DNA of 64,000 nucleotides from Massilia sp. NR 4-1 (lineage in GTDB: Bacteria; Pseudomonadota; Gammaproteobacteria; Burkholderiales; Burkholderiaceae_D): the NCBI RefSeq assembly GCF_001191005.1, contig NZ_CP012201.1, positions 682,001-746,000 of the forward strand. Direction: 5' to 3'. Of the stretch, positions 10,449 through 20,147 are shown piece by piece (the first letter of the stretch is position 1; every line of letters begins with the position of its first letter). Below the pieces are notes generated by a model that searched no databases, was not told where the DNA came from, and saw only the letters and a list, made by a program, of their open reading frames with translations. The position numbers and the translations under genes are program-made.

Positions 10449-12467
10449 ATGAACCAGAACAGGGAGAGCGTCATCGGCACACCGCTGGACGCCCAGATCG
10501 AAGCCTTGACCGAGGCGGGCAAGCTGCGCCGCCTGAGCGGCGCTTTTGCGCGCTTTGTCGCCACGCTGGGCATGCCGTCCAACCGGCCCACCGGCGGGGC
10601 GGAAGCGCCGCTGATGCTGGCCTGCCTGCTGCTGTCGGAGCTGGAAGGCCGGGGGCACAGCTGCCTGATGCTCAACGACCTGGCGCAAGACCCATCCGGC
10701 CTGCTGGGCTGGACGCCGGAAGAGTGGAATGCGCTGCGCGATGCGGCCGGGCCGCTGCCGCGCAATGCCATGGCCTGGCGCGCCATGCTGTATTCCTGCG
10801 AACAGGTCTGGCCGGTGGGCGACCTGGATTTCAAACAGCCGCTGGTGCTGGATGGCGAGCGGCTCTATCTGCGCCGCTACTGGAGCGACGAGACGGCGGT
10901 GGCGGGCGCGGTGCGCAGCCGCGCCGGCCAGCCGCTGCCGGTGGATACGGCCGATTCGCGGCACTGGCTGGACATCCTGTTCGACCATGCCACGCGCGAG
11001 GGCGGGCCGGATTGGCAGAAAATCGCCTGCGCCACCGCCTTGCGCGGCAACCTGGCCGTCATCACCGGCGGTCCCGGCACCGGCAAGACCTACACCGTGG
11101 CGCGCCTTCTGGCTCTGCTGTTCGCGATGGCGGGGCCGCAGGCCGGCGGCTTGCGCATCGCGCTGGCCGCGCCCACCGGCAAGGCGGCCGCGCGCCTGAA
11201 ACAATCGATCGACCACGCCCTCGACAGCCTGGCGGGCAAGGTCGGCGCCGCGCTGCCGCTGCGCGAGCTGGCCGGACGCATGGGCGCGGCGCGCACCCTG
11301 CATAGCCTGCTCGGCGCGCGGCCCGACACGCGCAGCTTCCAGCACCACGCCGGCAATCCGCTCGATGTGGACGTGCTCATCGTCGACGAAGCCTCGATGG
11401 TGCACCTGGAGATGATGGCGGCGCTGCTGGCGGCGCTGCCGCCGCAGGCGCGCCTGATCCTGCTGGGCGACAAGGACCAACTGGCCTCGGTCGAGGCGGG
11501 CGCGGTGCTGGGCGATCTATGCCACGATGCCGAAGCGGGCCGCTACACCGGCGCCACGCTGGAATATGTGGCCGCCGCCAGCGGCCAGCAGATTCCTCCT
11601 GCCTTCCAGGATGCGGCCGGCGGCGCGCTGGCCCAGCAAACCGTGATGCTGCGCCAGAGCCGCCGTTTCGGCGGTCCGATCGGCGCCCTGGCCACGGCCG
11701 TCAACCAGGGCGAGGCCGAAGCGGCGCGCCAGGTGCTGCGCGGCGACAGCGGCGGGCAACTGCTGTGGATGGAGGCGGCGCAGCTGCCCGAGGTGCTGAA
11801 GCTGGCCGTGCAAGGGCGCGAAGGCGCGGACAGCGGTTACCAGCAGTATCTGCGTCTGCTGCAGGCCGGCCAGGCGGCGGCCATGGAGGGCGGTCCGGAT
11901 GTGCATGAAGCCTGGGCGCGCGAGGTGCTGAAGAGTTTCGAAGCCTTCCGCCTGCTGTGCGCGGTGCGCGAAGGCGAGTGGGGCGTGACGGGCCTGAACG
12001 AGGCGATCGAGCAGCGGCTGGAAGCGGCTGGCTTGATACGGCGCCGCGGCGAATGGTATGTGGGACGGCCGGTGATGGTCACGCGCAACGACTACGGCGC
12101 CGGCGTCTTCAACGGCGATATCGGGCTGGCGCTGCCTGACCCGCTGCGTCCCGGCTCGCTGCGCGTCTACTTCTCCGAAGGCGAGGCCGTGCGCAGCGTG
12201 CTGGCGACGCGCCTGCGCAACGTCGAAACCGCGTTCGCCATGACGGTGCACAAATCGCAAGGCTCGGAATTCCGCCACACGGTGCTGGTACTGCCGCGCG
12301 AAGGCGGCGCGGTGCTGGCGCGCGAGCTGGTCTACACCGGCATCACGCGCGCGCGCGAATACTTCACCCTGGCAACGCCTGTCGCCGGCATCCTGGCCGA
12401 AGCCATCGCCGAGCGCACCCACCGCGCCAGCGGCCTGCGCGCCCTGATCGGCGGCCAAACCCTTTGA
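10449..12467 (+). CDS. recD: Exodeoxyribonuclease V subunit alpha (RecD helicase)
   Basis: A 672-residue superfamily 1B helicase, the 5'-3' motor of RecBCD. Walker A is GGPGTGKTYTVARLL with Lys213, motif II is VDEASMV, and a late motif is TVHKSQGSEF followed by YTGITRARE. It starts 45 bp after recB, and the GGAGAAG just before the ATG at 10449 is a good ribosome site. It is the last gene of the rec operon and ends at the strong hairpin at 12475-12521. A slightly long Ala-rich insertion around residues 370-400 does not disturb the motifs. Confidence 0.95.
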   Translation: MNQNRESVIGTPLDAQIEALTEAGKLRRLSGAFARFVATLGMPSNRPTGGAEAPLMLACLLLSELEGRGHSCLMLNDLAQDPSGLLGWTPEEWNALRDAAGPLPRNAMAWRAMLYSCEQVWPVGDLDFKQPLVLDGERLYLRRYWSDETAVAGAVRSRAGQPLPVDTADSRHWLDILFDHATREGGPDWQKIACATALRGNLAVITGGPGTGKTYTVARLLALLFAMAGPQAGGLRIALAAPTGKAAARLKQSIDHALDSLAGKVGAALPLRELAGRMGAARTLHSLLGARPDTRSFQHHAGNPLDVDVLIVDEASMVHLEMMAALLAALPPQARLILLGDKDQLASVEAGAVLGDLCHDAEAGRYTGATLEYVAAASGQQIPPAFQDAAGGALAQQTVMLRQSRRFGGPIGALATAVNQGEAEAARQVLRGDSGGQLLWMEAAQLPEVLKLAVQGREGADSGYQQYLRLLQAGQAAAMEGGPDVHEAWAREVLKSFEAFRLLCAVREGEWGVTGLNEAIEQRLEAAGLIRRRGEWYVGRPVMVTRNDYGAGVFNGDIGLALPDPLRPGSLRVYFSEGEAVRSVLATRLRNVETAFAMTVHKSQGSEFRHTVLVLPREGGAVLARELVYTGITRAREYFTLATPVAGILAEAIAERTHRASGLRALIGGQTL

Positions 12468-12474
12468 TCCCAAA

Positions 12475-12521
12475 AAACAAGGTCCCCCCCTGGTGTCAGG
12501 CACCAGGGGGGGACCTTGTTT
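12475..12521. terminator. Perfect 21-bp-arm hairpin between recD and pbpG
   Basis: Arms 12475-12495 and 12501-12521 are exact inverted complements around the 5-nt loop TCAGG. Each arm contains ACAAGGT followed by seven C (or the mirror image) and TGGTG. Runs rich in T follow it on both strands, so it can terminate recD and the convergent pbpG. The core resembles the hairpin at 30728-30770, so it may also belong to a dispersed repeat family. Confidence 0.8.
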
Positions 12522-12536
12522 GATTTGGCGCAAACC

Positions 12537-13406
12537 TTACATGGCGGCGCGGCGGCGGCGCGGGGTGCTGCGGGCGGCTTTTTTGCGGCCGGCGCTGGCT
12601 TTCAGCACTTTCGGCTCGTCGGCGCCGGTCAGCAGGCGGCGGATGTTCAAGGCGTCCATGACGCGCGCGGAGTTGGCCTTGGCGTTGAGCAGCACCAGGG
12701 TGGCGTTCTTGCCGGCGGCCTTGATGCGCATGATCAGGCAGCGTCCCGCTTCTTCGGTGTAGCCGGTCTTGGACAGGTCGATGTCCCAGCCCTTGGCGCC
12801 GACCAGGCGGTTGGTGTTGTGGTATTCCACCTTGCGCCCTTTGATGTCGATGACTTCCTTGGTGTCGGTGGTGTAGCGGCGGATCGTTGGGTAGTTGGCG
12901 GCCGCTTCGGCCATTTTCACCAGGTCGGCGGCGGTCGAGGTGTTGTTGGGCGACAGGCCGGTCGGCTCTTCGATGCGGGTATTGGCCAGGCCGAGCGTGC
13001 GGATCTTGGCGTTGACGGCGGCCTTGAAGGCGGTCGGGCCGCCCGGGTAGGTGCGCGCCAGCGAGGCGGCGGCGCGGTTGTCGGAGGACATCAGCGCCAG
13101 CTGCAGCACGTCGCCGCGCGCAATGGTGGCGCCGACCGGCACGCGCGAGGTGCTGTGCTTGATGTTGTCGACGTCGTCCTTGTCGATGCTGATGGGTTCT
13201 TCCATGTCGAGCTTGGAGTCGAGCACCACCATGGCGGTCATCAGCTTGGTCAGCGAAGCGATGGGCACCACCACATTGGCGTTCTTTTCCAGCAGGATTT
13301 TGCCGGTGCCTTCTTCCACCACCAGCACGGACTGTGAACCCAGCGGCACAGCCATAGCAGCGGCAGAGAATGACAGCAGCAGGGCTGCGGTAATTTTCTT
13401 GATCAT
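12537..13406 (-). CDS. pbpG: D-alanyl-D-alanine endopeptidase, PBP7 type
   Basis: A 289-residue S11-family serine peptidase that trims D,D crosslinks of peptidoglycan in the periplasm. A signal peptide covers about residues 1-19 (MIKKITAALLLSFSAAAMA). The three active-site motifs are present: SLTK (Ser51, Lys54), SDN (108-110) and KTG (213-215). The tail is very basic (KKAARSTPRRRRAAM), which is unusual for the family and may aid wall or membrane binding. It converges on recD and shares its hairpin terminator. The ribosome site before the ATG is weak. Confidence 0.92.
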   Translation of the reverse strand: MIKKITAALLLSFSAAAMAVPLGSQSVLVVEEGTGKILLEKNANVVVPIASLTKLMTAMVVLDSKLDMEEPISIDKDDVDNIKHSTSRVPVGATIARGDVLQLALMSSDNRAAASLARTYPGGPTAFKAAVNAKIRTLGLANTRIEEPTGLSPNNTSTAADLVKMAEAAANYPTIRRYTTDTKEVIDIKGRKVEYHNTNRLVGAKGWDIDLSKTGYTEEAGRCLIMRIKAAGKNATLVLLNAKANSARVMDALNIRRLLTGADEPKVLKASAGRKKAARSTPRRRRAAM

Positions 13407-13697
13407 TTGGTATGTATTCGGGAAAGCGGCAAAACAAAGGCGCCCGGAACGGACGCCACGTGAATTCTGTCTGCAAGGAAATATTTATGCGACTTAGACG
13501 ATAACATTAAAGTGATTTCTAGTCTAGATGCCGGGCGCTGCCGGCACGAAATTCCTGTCCCGTTCTGGCCTCCCGTCCGCGTCGTTTTCTTGCCCAGCTA
13601 TCAAGCTTGGTAGTTCACCCTGCCCAGTGTTTTTGAAATACTTAACCAGTAGTTAATTCTAAGCTGGCAACATGCACCATCTCACTGGGAGACGTAA
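13407..13697. other. Divergent intergenic region between pbpG and the RHS module
   Basis: About 290 bp without a gene. It is clearly more A+T rich than the flanks (for example around 13480-13530 and 13625-13670) and must hold the start signals of pbpG (minus) and of the small YD-repeat gene (plus). I could not single out a convincing -35/-10 pair. GGGAGA at 13687-13692 is the ribosome site of the plus-strand gene. Confidence 0.5.
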
Positions 13698-13925
13698 ATG
13701 AAGTCGGTAAGCCCTTTGCTTCACCCTGCCACGTTCCGCAAATGCCTGGTCGGCCTGCTGGCCGCCCTGGCCGCCACGGCCGCCTTCGCCGGATCGGCCA
13801 TCTATACCTACGACAGCCTGGGACGCGTCACCAAGATCGTCTACAGCAATGGCGTGGTCATCACCTATACCTATGACGCAGCCGGCAACCGCAGCACGTA
13901 TGTGGTGAGCGGCGCTCCATCCTGA
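13698..13925 (+). CDS. Small secreted YD-repeat protein
   Basis: A 75-residue protein with a signal peptide (about residues 1-31, ending in TAAFA before GS) followed by only two YD/RHS repeats, YTYDSLGRVTKI and YTYDAAGNRSTYVV. It has a good ribosome site (GGGAGA, 5-6 nt before the ATG). It lies 84 bp upstream of the giant RHS gene on the same strand. RHS proteins are normally over 1000 residues, so this is either a remnant of a deleted RHS gene or a genuine mini-protein. The intact signal peptide and ribosome site favour an expressed gene. Function unknown. Confidence 0.7.
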   Translation: MKSVSPLLHPATFRKCLVGLLAALAATAAFAGSAIYTYDSLGRVTKIVYSNGVVITYTYDAAGNRSTYVVSGAPS

Positions 13926-14009
13926 GTTCAATTCACGAGTCCGCCAAGTCTGCCGCGGCGCGGCAGGCTTAGGCGCGCACCGACCTACCACAAGATACAG
14001 GGGATCAGA

Positions 14010-17000
14010 ATGTTGAAATTCAAATGCCTAGGCATAGGCGTGCTGGCGGCCCTCGGCTGGACCAGCGCCCATGCCGAGGGGAATATCCGCTTTGGCGGGA
14101 CGCCCGCCATCGCCTATGAGCAGAAGGGGGCGGCCGCCGACGACGCGGCCAAGTCCGGCCACCAGCCCGGCTTTAACCGCGCCGTCCTGCCGCCGGTGTC
14201 GCCGGAGGAATCGGAAAAAGCGATCTGGTCGCGCCAGATCGGACAGCTGAACCAGGGCGTCGCGCCCCTGCTGCGCAGCGCCAAGGGCGCCAAGATCAGC
14301 GCGGCGCGGGTGGCGGGCGACACCGCGCCCACCGGGCCGGCCTCGATTGCCGAACTGGCGCGGGCGCTGCGCGGCAATCCGGACCTGATCTATGAGTATG
14401 TGCGCAACAATATCGAGTATCTGCCGACCTGGGGCATCCAGAAAGGCGAGTTTGGCGCGCTGCTGGACAACCAGGGCACGGCCTTCGACCAGGCGGCCCT
14501 GATGGTCGCCTTGCTGCGCCAGTCGGGCTATACCGCGAGCTTCGTCAAAGGCCGCATCAGCCTGACCGCGGCCCAGTTGCGCGACTGGATCGGCGCCGAT
14601 CCGAGCAAGATCTGCGCGGTGCTGAACCAGCTGGGCAGCGGCCAGATCCCCACCTCGTCCGTGGTGGCGACGGCGGCCGGCAGCTGCCCGGGATCGAGCG
14701 CGGCGCTGGTGAGCCTGAAGGTCGACCATGTGTGGGTCAAGGCGGTCATCGGCGGCACCAGCTATTACTTCGATCCCAGCTTCAAGCCGCATACGGAGGT
14801 CAGCGGCATCAATGTGGCCGCGGCCAGCGGCTACAACGCGGCCAGCTTCATGAGCGCCGCCACGGCCGGCGCCACCATCACCGGCGACTATGTGCAGGGC
14901 ATCAACCGCGCCAATGTGCGCAACAGCCTGGGCAGCTACGCCAATAACCTGGCCAGCTATCTGCGCGCCAACAAGCCCGCCGCCACGCTCGACGACGTGA
15001 TCGGCGGCGCGCGCATCACACCGTATGAGGGCGCAGCTGTGCGCCAGACCAGCCTGCCGTACCAGGATACCTCGGTGGCGCTGACCGAGTGGACCGATGT
15101 GCCGGCCAACTACAAGCCCACCTTGCGCGTGCAATACCAGGGCATCGACCAGACGTTCAGCTCGGACGCCATTTACGGCCGCCGTTTGACGCTCAGCTAC
15201 AACGCGTCGAACCAGCCCCTGCTCTCGCTGGACGGCGCGGTGCTGGCCACCGGCACGGCGACCACCCCGGGCAGCTATGGCGCGGTGGCGCTGACCGTGA
15301 CCCACGGCGCGTATGCCAATGCCTTTGCCAACCAGGCCTTCAGCCAGCAGATCAAGGCCGGCGGCACCTTCCTGATCGGCAATGGCTGGGGCAGTGCCGG
15401 ACGCGGCATCATCGACCTGCACCGCAGCCGGCTGGAGCAGGCCGTGGCCGGCGGCGCGGCCGCCGGTTCCGAGGCCGCGCTCGGCTCCAGCCTGGCCGTG
15501 CTGTCGTCGAGCTGGATCGCCCAGGTCAACCATTCGAACTACATCACCGACCGCCTGGCGCGCACCAAGACCCTGTTCCACCACCAGATCGGCATTGCCG
15601 GCTACAACACCGCCGCCTTCGTCGATTTGCCGGGCAATATGCTGAGCGTGGTCAGCCTGGATGGCAATAAGGACAAGGAGGCGGCCGTCTTCTTCAGCGC
15701 CTCCATGCATTCGAGCATTTTCGAATCGACGGCGGTGCAGCAGACCACGGGCGGCAGCGCGGTGTCCACCGTCAAGCTGATCGACCTGGCCGTGGCCGCC
15801 AACGACCGCATCTATGATGCCAAGGCCGCCAACTACGCCTCGGCGGTGCAACCCAATCTGGTCGGCTGCACGGCCTGGCAGGCCGGCTTCCAGAGCGCGG
15901 TCAACAGCGGCCGGCGCCTGATCCTGCCGGCGCGCTGCACCTTGAACGAAGGCAGTTGGACCGGCGGCGGCTACTACAGCATCCTGGTCAGTGCCAACAG
16001 CTCCAGCATCGGCGCCATCATCAGCGGCGGCCTGGCCGGCGGTTTCTCGACCAGCCCGCAGCCGCCCGCCAGCACCAACAGCAATACGGTGCGCAATACC
16101 CAAAGCCCGAGCGTGCTGCTGCCCTACACCGGTTCGAGCTTTGGCGATCCGATCGATATGACCAAGGGCCACTACCTGTATACGCATACGGACCTGAGCA
16201 GCGGCGTCGGCGAATTCCCGATGAGCCTGGCCTTTACCCGCGCCTATACCTCGGCCAGCCGGACCCAGGACAGCGGGCTGGGCCTGGGATGGACCAGCAA
16301 TTTCGATTCCAGCGTCAGCGTCGCCTCCGACGGTTTCCAGGGCATGGGCGAGGATTCCGGCCTGGATGCGGTGCAGGCGGTCGCGGAGAAGCTGGTGTCG
16401 CTGGACCTGATGGGCGATGCGGCCAAGCCGGTCAGCAATATGGTGATCGCGACCTTGGCCCAGCGCTGGTTCGGCGAGCAAATCACCGGCAATACCGTGG
16501 TGGTGAAGCAGGGCATGAACGGCGAGGTCTTCGTCAAGCTGGCCGACGGCACGTATAGCGCGCCGCCCGGCAGCTCTGCCCGGCTGAGCCTGAACGGCGA
16601 CGGCACTTACAACTATGAAACGGTCAACAAGGCCAGGCTGAGCTTCAACAGCGCCGGCAAGCTGGCCACCTACAACCACCCGGGCGGGGTGCAGGTGCGC
16701 TTCAGCTACAGCGGCAATCTGCTGACCCAGGTGGCCAACAGCCTGGGCCGCGTACTGAGCTTTAACAACGCCGGAGGCCGCATCAGCTCGGTATCGGACG
16801 GCAGCCGCACGGTCAGCTTTGCCTACGACGGCAACGGCAATCTGAGCAGCTATACCAATGCGCTGAGCCAGGTGACCGGCTACCAGTACGATTTGCCGGG
16901 GCGCATGACCAAGAACTTCAACCCGAGCGCGCCGGCTGTCGCCGTGGTCAACAATGTGTACGACAGCCTGGGCCGGGTGCAAAGCCAGACCAATGCCAAC

Positions 17001-20000
17001 GGCAAGCTGTACACCTATTACTTCGCCGGCTCGCGTTCGGAGGAGGTGGGGCCGTACAACCAGAGCCTGGTGTCCTATGTCGATGCGCAAGGCAAGGTCC
17101 TGAAGTCGCTCGATCCGCTTGGCCGCGCCACCGTGAACAGCTATGACGGCCAGGCGCGCCTGGTGCGCTCGGTGCTGCCGGAAGGCAATGCCATCGAGTA
17201 CGAGTACGACGATGCGCCTTGCGCGGCCCAGCTGCGCTGCACGCACAATGTCAAGACCATCCGCCGCCTAGCCAAGCCCGGCAGCGGCCTGGCGCCCCTG
17301 GTCAGCAGCTTCAGCTACGAGAGCAATTTCAACCGCGTGGCCAGTTCCACCGATCCGCGCCTGCAGACCACCAGCTTCACCTACACGGCCGACGGCCATC
17401 CGCTGAGCGTGACGGCGCCGGCCGACGCCCAGGGCGTGCAGCCGGTGACGACCTATGCTTACGGCAGTTACAGCCCGAGCGGCTTCCCGGCGTTCACACT
17501 GCAAACCTCGGTCAGCAGCAAGATTTCCCCGTCGGCCACGACCGTCACCAGCTACAGCTACAACGCCGGCAATAAATTCGTGCCGCAAACCACGGTGCTC
17601 GATGCCGGCGGCTTGAACCTGGCGTCGACCTTCACCTATGATGCGGCCGGCAATGTGGTCCTGGCCGACGGGCCGCGCACGGACGTGAACGATACCGTGG
17701 CCTCCACCTACGACGCCGAGCGCCGTCCGCTGCAGGTGACGGACGCCCTGGGCAAAGTGACGCGCAACGCCTACGATGCCGATGGCCGCCTGCTGCGCAC
17801 GGCGGCCCAGATCGGCGGCCAGTGGCTGGTCAGCTGCAACAGCTATACGCCCAGCGGCCGCCTGCTGAAATCCTGGGGCCCGGCCGAGACCGCGTCCGAC
17901 ACCGTGTGCCCGGCCGCGGCCGCGCCGGTGACGGTGATCGATTACGCGTATGACGATCTGGACCGGCAGACGCGGGTCATTGCCAATCTGACGGCGGCCG
18001 AAGGCGGCAACCGCATCACCGAAACGGCCTACTATCCGGATAGCGCGGTGCAGAGCGTGAGCCGGGCCGTCGGCAGCGCCGACGCCCAGGTGTATGCCAG
18101 TTATACCTACACGCCGAACGGCAGCCTGGCCAGCGTCAAGGATGCGCGCAATAACCTGACCAGCTACCTGTACGACGGCCACGACCGCCGCAGCAAGACC
18201 CAGTTCCCGGACAAGGCGGCAGCCAATACCTCGTCGGCCACCGATGTCGAACTGTATGGCTATGACAATAACAGCAACCTGGTTTCCTTCACCAAGCGCA
18301 ACGGCCAGCTGATCACGGCCAGTTACGACAATCTGGGCCGCGTGGTCGGCCGCAACTACCCGCAAGCCGCCGACAACACCAGCTATACCTATGACCTGCT
18401 GTCGCGCCAGACCGGCGCCCAGTACGTCAACGGCAGCCACGGCGTGGTCTCGGCCTACGACAACGCGGGCCGCCTGGTGAGCACCAGCGCCGGCGGCAAG
18501 ACCCTGAGCTTCCAGTACGACGCGCATGGCAACCGCATCCGCACCACCTGGCCGGAAGCCACGCCTTTCTACGTCAGCACCGAGTATGATGCGCTGAACC
18601 GGCCGACGGCGATCAAGGAGCAGGGCAGCGTGCTGCTGGCCAGCTATGCCTATGACGATCTGTCGCGGCGCAGCACCGTCACCCTGGGCAATGGCACCAG
18701 CACCAGCTATGGCTATTCGGCCCAGGACAAGCTGGCCAGCCTGGCCCACAATCTGGCGGGCACGGCGCAGGACATCAGCTGGAACTTCAACCGCAACCAG
18801 GCCCAGGAAATCATTGCCCATGCCTGGAGCAACGATATCTACCAATGGACCGGCTACCGCAATGGCAGCCGCAGCTATGCCGCCAATGGCCTGAACCAAT
18901 ACACCAGCGCGGCCGGCAGCGCGATCAGCCATGACGGCAATGGCAATATCAGCGGCGACGGTGTCTGGACCTATGGCTACGATGCGGAAAACCGCTTGCG
19001 CAGCGCCAGCAAGAGCGGTTTGGCCGCGACGCTGGAATACGATGCGGCGGGCCGCCTGCGCCAGAGCGTGATCGGTGGTGCGACCAGCAACCTGCTGTAT
19101 GTGGGCACGGAATTGCTGGCCGAGTATGACGGCGCCGGCAATCTGCAGCGCCGCTACGTGCACGGTCCGGGCACGGACGAGGCCCTGGTGCGCTATGAAG
19201 GCGCCGGCACGGCCGGCAAGGCCTGGCTGTATGCCGACCATCTCGGTTCGGTGGTGGCGCTGGCGGACGCGGCCGGCAACAGCACGGCGACCCAGACCTA
19301 TGGCCCGTACGGCGAGCCGGGCGGCGCCGCCGGCAACCGTTTCGGCTACACCGGCCAGCAGTATCTCGGCGCGCTGGAGCTGTCGTACTACAAGGCGCGT
19401 TTCTACTCGCCGGCGCTGGGCCGCTTCCTGCAGGCCGATTCGATCGGCTATGCCGACGATATGAATCTGTATGGCTATGTCGGCAGCAATCCCCTGAACC
19501 AGACCGATCCGACCGGCCATTGCCCTTCCTGCATCGGCGGCATCACCAGCGTGCTGATGGGCGGTGCCATCCGCTATGTGACCTCGGGCGGCAACTGGAG
19601 CGCCGTGATCGATCCCAAGGCCGTGCTGCTGGATGCGGCCCTGGGCGCGGCCGGCGCCGGCTTTGCCAACAAGATCAACCAGCTGCGCCGGCTCAAGGAT
19701 GTGCCGGTCTCGCTGGGCACCAAGCTGAGCGCGCAAGGTTCGACCAAGTTCGAACAGGGCCTGTACCTGGCCGAATCGAATGCCGGCAAATATGTCGGCC
19801 AGTCGGGCCAGATCACGACGCGCCTGGAGCAGCATGTGGCCAAGTCGCGCTTCGGCGCCGGCACCGCCGAAGCGGCCGACGATGCCGTGCGGCTGGCCGT
19901 CGGCGGCGGCAAGACTTCGCGCGAAGTGGCCGAGCAGCGCGTGCTGAATGCGATGGGCGGGCCGAACACGCCAGGCGTGCTGAACAAGGCCAATCCCGTC

Positions 20001-20144
20001 GGCGGCCGTCCCTGGTTGCTGAATAATCCTAGCCTCGGTGTGATTGATGGTATCTTCGTACCGAATATCGGCAAGGGTTTGTCGACGGCGATCGGTGTCG
20101 GTGCGGCGGGCGCCGTGGAAGGGGGGCTCAGCTGTGGTAAATAA
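14010..20144 (+). CDS. Secreted RHS/YD-repeat polymorphic toxin with GIY-YIG-like tip
   Basis: A 2044-residue protein. A signal peptide (ends SAHA, about residue 23) is followed by a transglutaminase-like domain (about 110-260). There the expected Cys is missing (GTAFDQA, 156-162), while HVW and FDPSFK are kept. A middle region (about 260-700) leads to an RHS start (GDPIDMTKGHYLYTHTDL), then many YDxxGR repeats to about 1760. The RHS core ends in NLYGYVGSNPLNQTDPTG near residue 1835. The variable tip (about 1836-2044) has Gly1917-Leu-Tyr, Tyr1928-Val-Gly, Arg1938 and Glu1975, the pattern of a GIY-YIG nuclease. RHS shells encapsulate and deliver C-terminal toxins. No PAAR or VgrG part is seen, so Sec export is inferred. 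GGGGATC precedes the start. A candidate immunity gene follows immediately. Confidence 0.88.
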   Translation: MLKFKCLGIGVLAALGWTSAHAEGNIRFGGTPAIAYEQKGAAADDAAKSGHQPGFNRAVLPPVSPEESEKAIWSRQIGQLNQGVAPLLRSAKGAKISAARVAGDTAPTGPASIAELARALRGNPDLIYEYVRNNIEYLPTWGIQKGEFGALLDNQGTAFDQAALMVALLRQSGYTASFVKGRISLTAAQLRDWIGADPSKICAVLNQLGSGQIPTSSVVATAAGSCPGSSAALVSLKVDHVWVKAVIGGTSYYFDPSFKPHTEVSGINVAAASGYNAASFMSAATAGATITGDYVQGINRANVRNSLGSYANNLASYLRANKPAATLDDVIGGARITPYEGAAVRQTSLPYQDTSVALTEWTDVPANYKPTLRVQYQGIDQTFSSDAIYGRRLTLSYNASNQPLLSLDGAVLATGTATTPGSYGAVALTVTHGAYANAFANQAFSQQIKAGGTFLIGNGWGSAGRGIIDLHRSRLEQAVAGGAAAGSEAALGSSLAVLSSSWIAQVNHSNYITDRLARTKTLFHHQIGIAGYNTAAFVDLPGNMLSVVSLDGNKDKEAAVFFSASMHSSIFESTAVQQTTGGSAVSTVKLIDLAVAANDRIYDAKAANYASAVQPNLVGCTAWQAGFQSAVNSGRRLILPARCTLNEGSWTGGGYYSILVSANSSSIGAIISGGLAGGFSTSPQPPASTNSNTVRNTQSPSVLLPYTGSSFGDPIDMTKGHYLYTHTDLSSGVGEFPMSLAFTRAYTSASRTQDSGLGLGWTSNFDSSVSVASDGFQGMGEDSGLDAVQAVAEKLVSLDLMGDAAKPVSNMVIATLAQRWFGEQITGNTVVVKQGMNGEVFVKLADGTYSAPPGSSARLSLNGDGTYNYETVNKARLSFNSAGKLATYNHPGGVQVRFSYSGNLLTQVANSLGRVLSFNNAGGRISSVSDGSRTVSFAYDGNGNLSSYTNALSQVTGYQYDLPGRMTKNFNPSAPAVAVVNNVYDSLGRVQSQTNANGKLYTYYFAGSRSEEVGPYNQSLVSYVDAQGKVLKSLDPLGRATVNSYDGQARLVRSVLPEGNAIEYEYDDAPCAAQLRCTHNVKTIRRLAKPGSGLAPLVSSFSYESNFNRVASSTDPRLQTTSFTYTADGHPLSVTAPADAQGVQPVTTYAYGSYSPSGFPAFTLQTSVSSKISPSATTVTSYSYNAGNKFVPQTTVLDAGGLNLASTFTYDAAGNVVLADGPRTDVNDTVASTYDAERRPLQVTDALGKVTRNAYDADGRLLRTAAQIGGQWLVSCNSYTPSGRLLKSWGPAETASDTVCPAAAAPVTVIDYAYDDLDRQTRVIANLTAAEGGNRITETAYYPDSAVQSVSRAVGSADAQVYASYTYTPNGSLASVKDARNNLTSYLYDGHDRRSKTQFPDKAAANTSSATDVELYGYDNNSNLVSFTKRNGQLITASYDNLGRVVGRNYPQAADNTSYTYDLLSRQTGAQYVNGSHGVVSAYDNAGRLVSTSAGGKTLSFQYDAHGNRIRTTWPEATPFYVSTEYDALNRPTAIKEQGSVLLASYAYDDLSRRSTVTLGNGTSTSYGYSAQDKLASLAHNLAGTAQDISWNFNRNQAQEIIAHAWSNDIYQWTGYRNGSRSYAANGLNQYTSAAGSAISHDGNGNISGDGVWTYGYDAENRLRSASKSGLAATLEYDAAGRLRQSVIGGATSNLLYVGTELLAEYDGAGNLQRRYVHGPGTDEALVRYEGAGTAGKAWLYADHLGSVVALADAAGNSTATQTYGPYGEPGGAAGNRFGYTGQQYLGALELSYYKARFYSPALGRFLQADSIGYADDMNLYGYVGSNPLNQTDPTGHCPSCIGGITSVLMGGAIRYVTSGGNWSAVIDPKAVLLDAALGAAGAGFANKINQLRRLKDVPVSLGTKLSAQGSTKFEQGLYLAESNAGKYVGQSGQITTRLEQHVAKSRFGAGTAEAADDAVRLAVGGGKTSREVAEQRVLNAMGGPNTPGVLNKANPVGGRPWLLNNPSLGVIDGIFVPNIGKGLSTAIGVGAAGAVEGGLSCGK

Positions 20145-20147
20145 ATC

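Noticed and set aside
6384..11480. A 1698-codon open frame on the minus strand across recB and recD
   Set aside because: It is a mirror of the high-GC rec genes, rich in Arg/Gln/His/Ala with no motif, and the plus-strand genes are certain.
14028..17246. A 1072-codon minus-strand frame across the RHS gene
   Set aside because: Antisense to a clear RHS protein; composition is typical of a GC-driven shadow and there is no ribosome site or domain.
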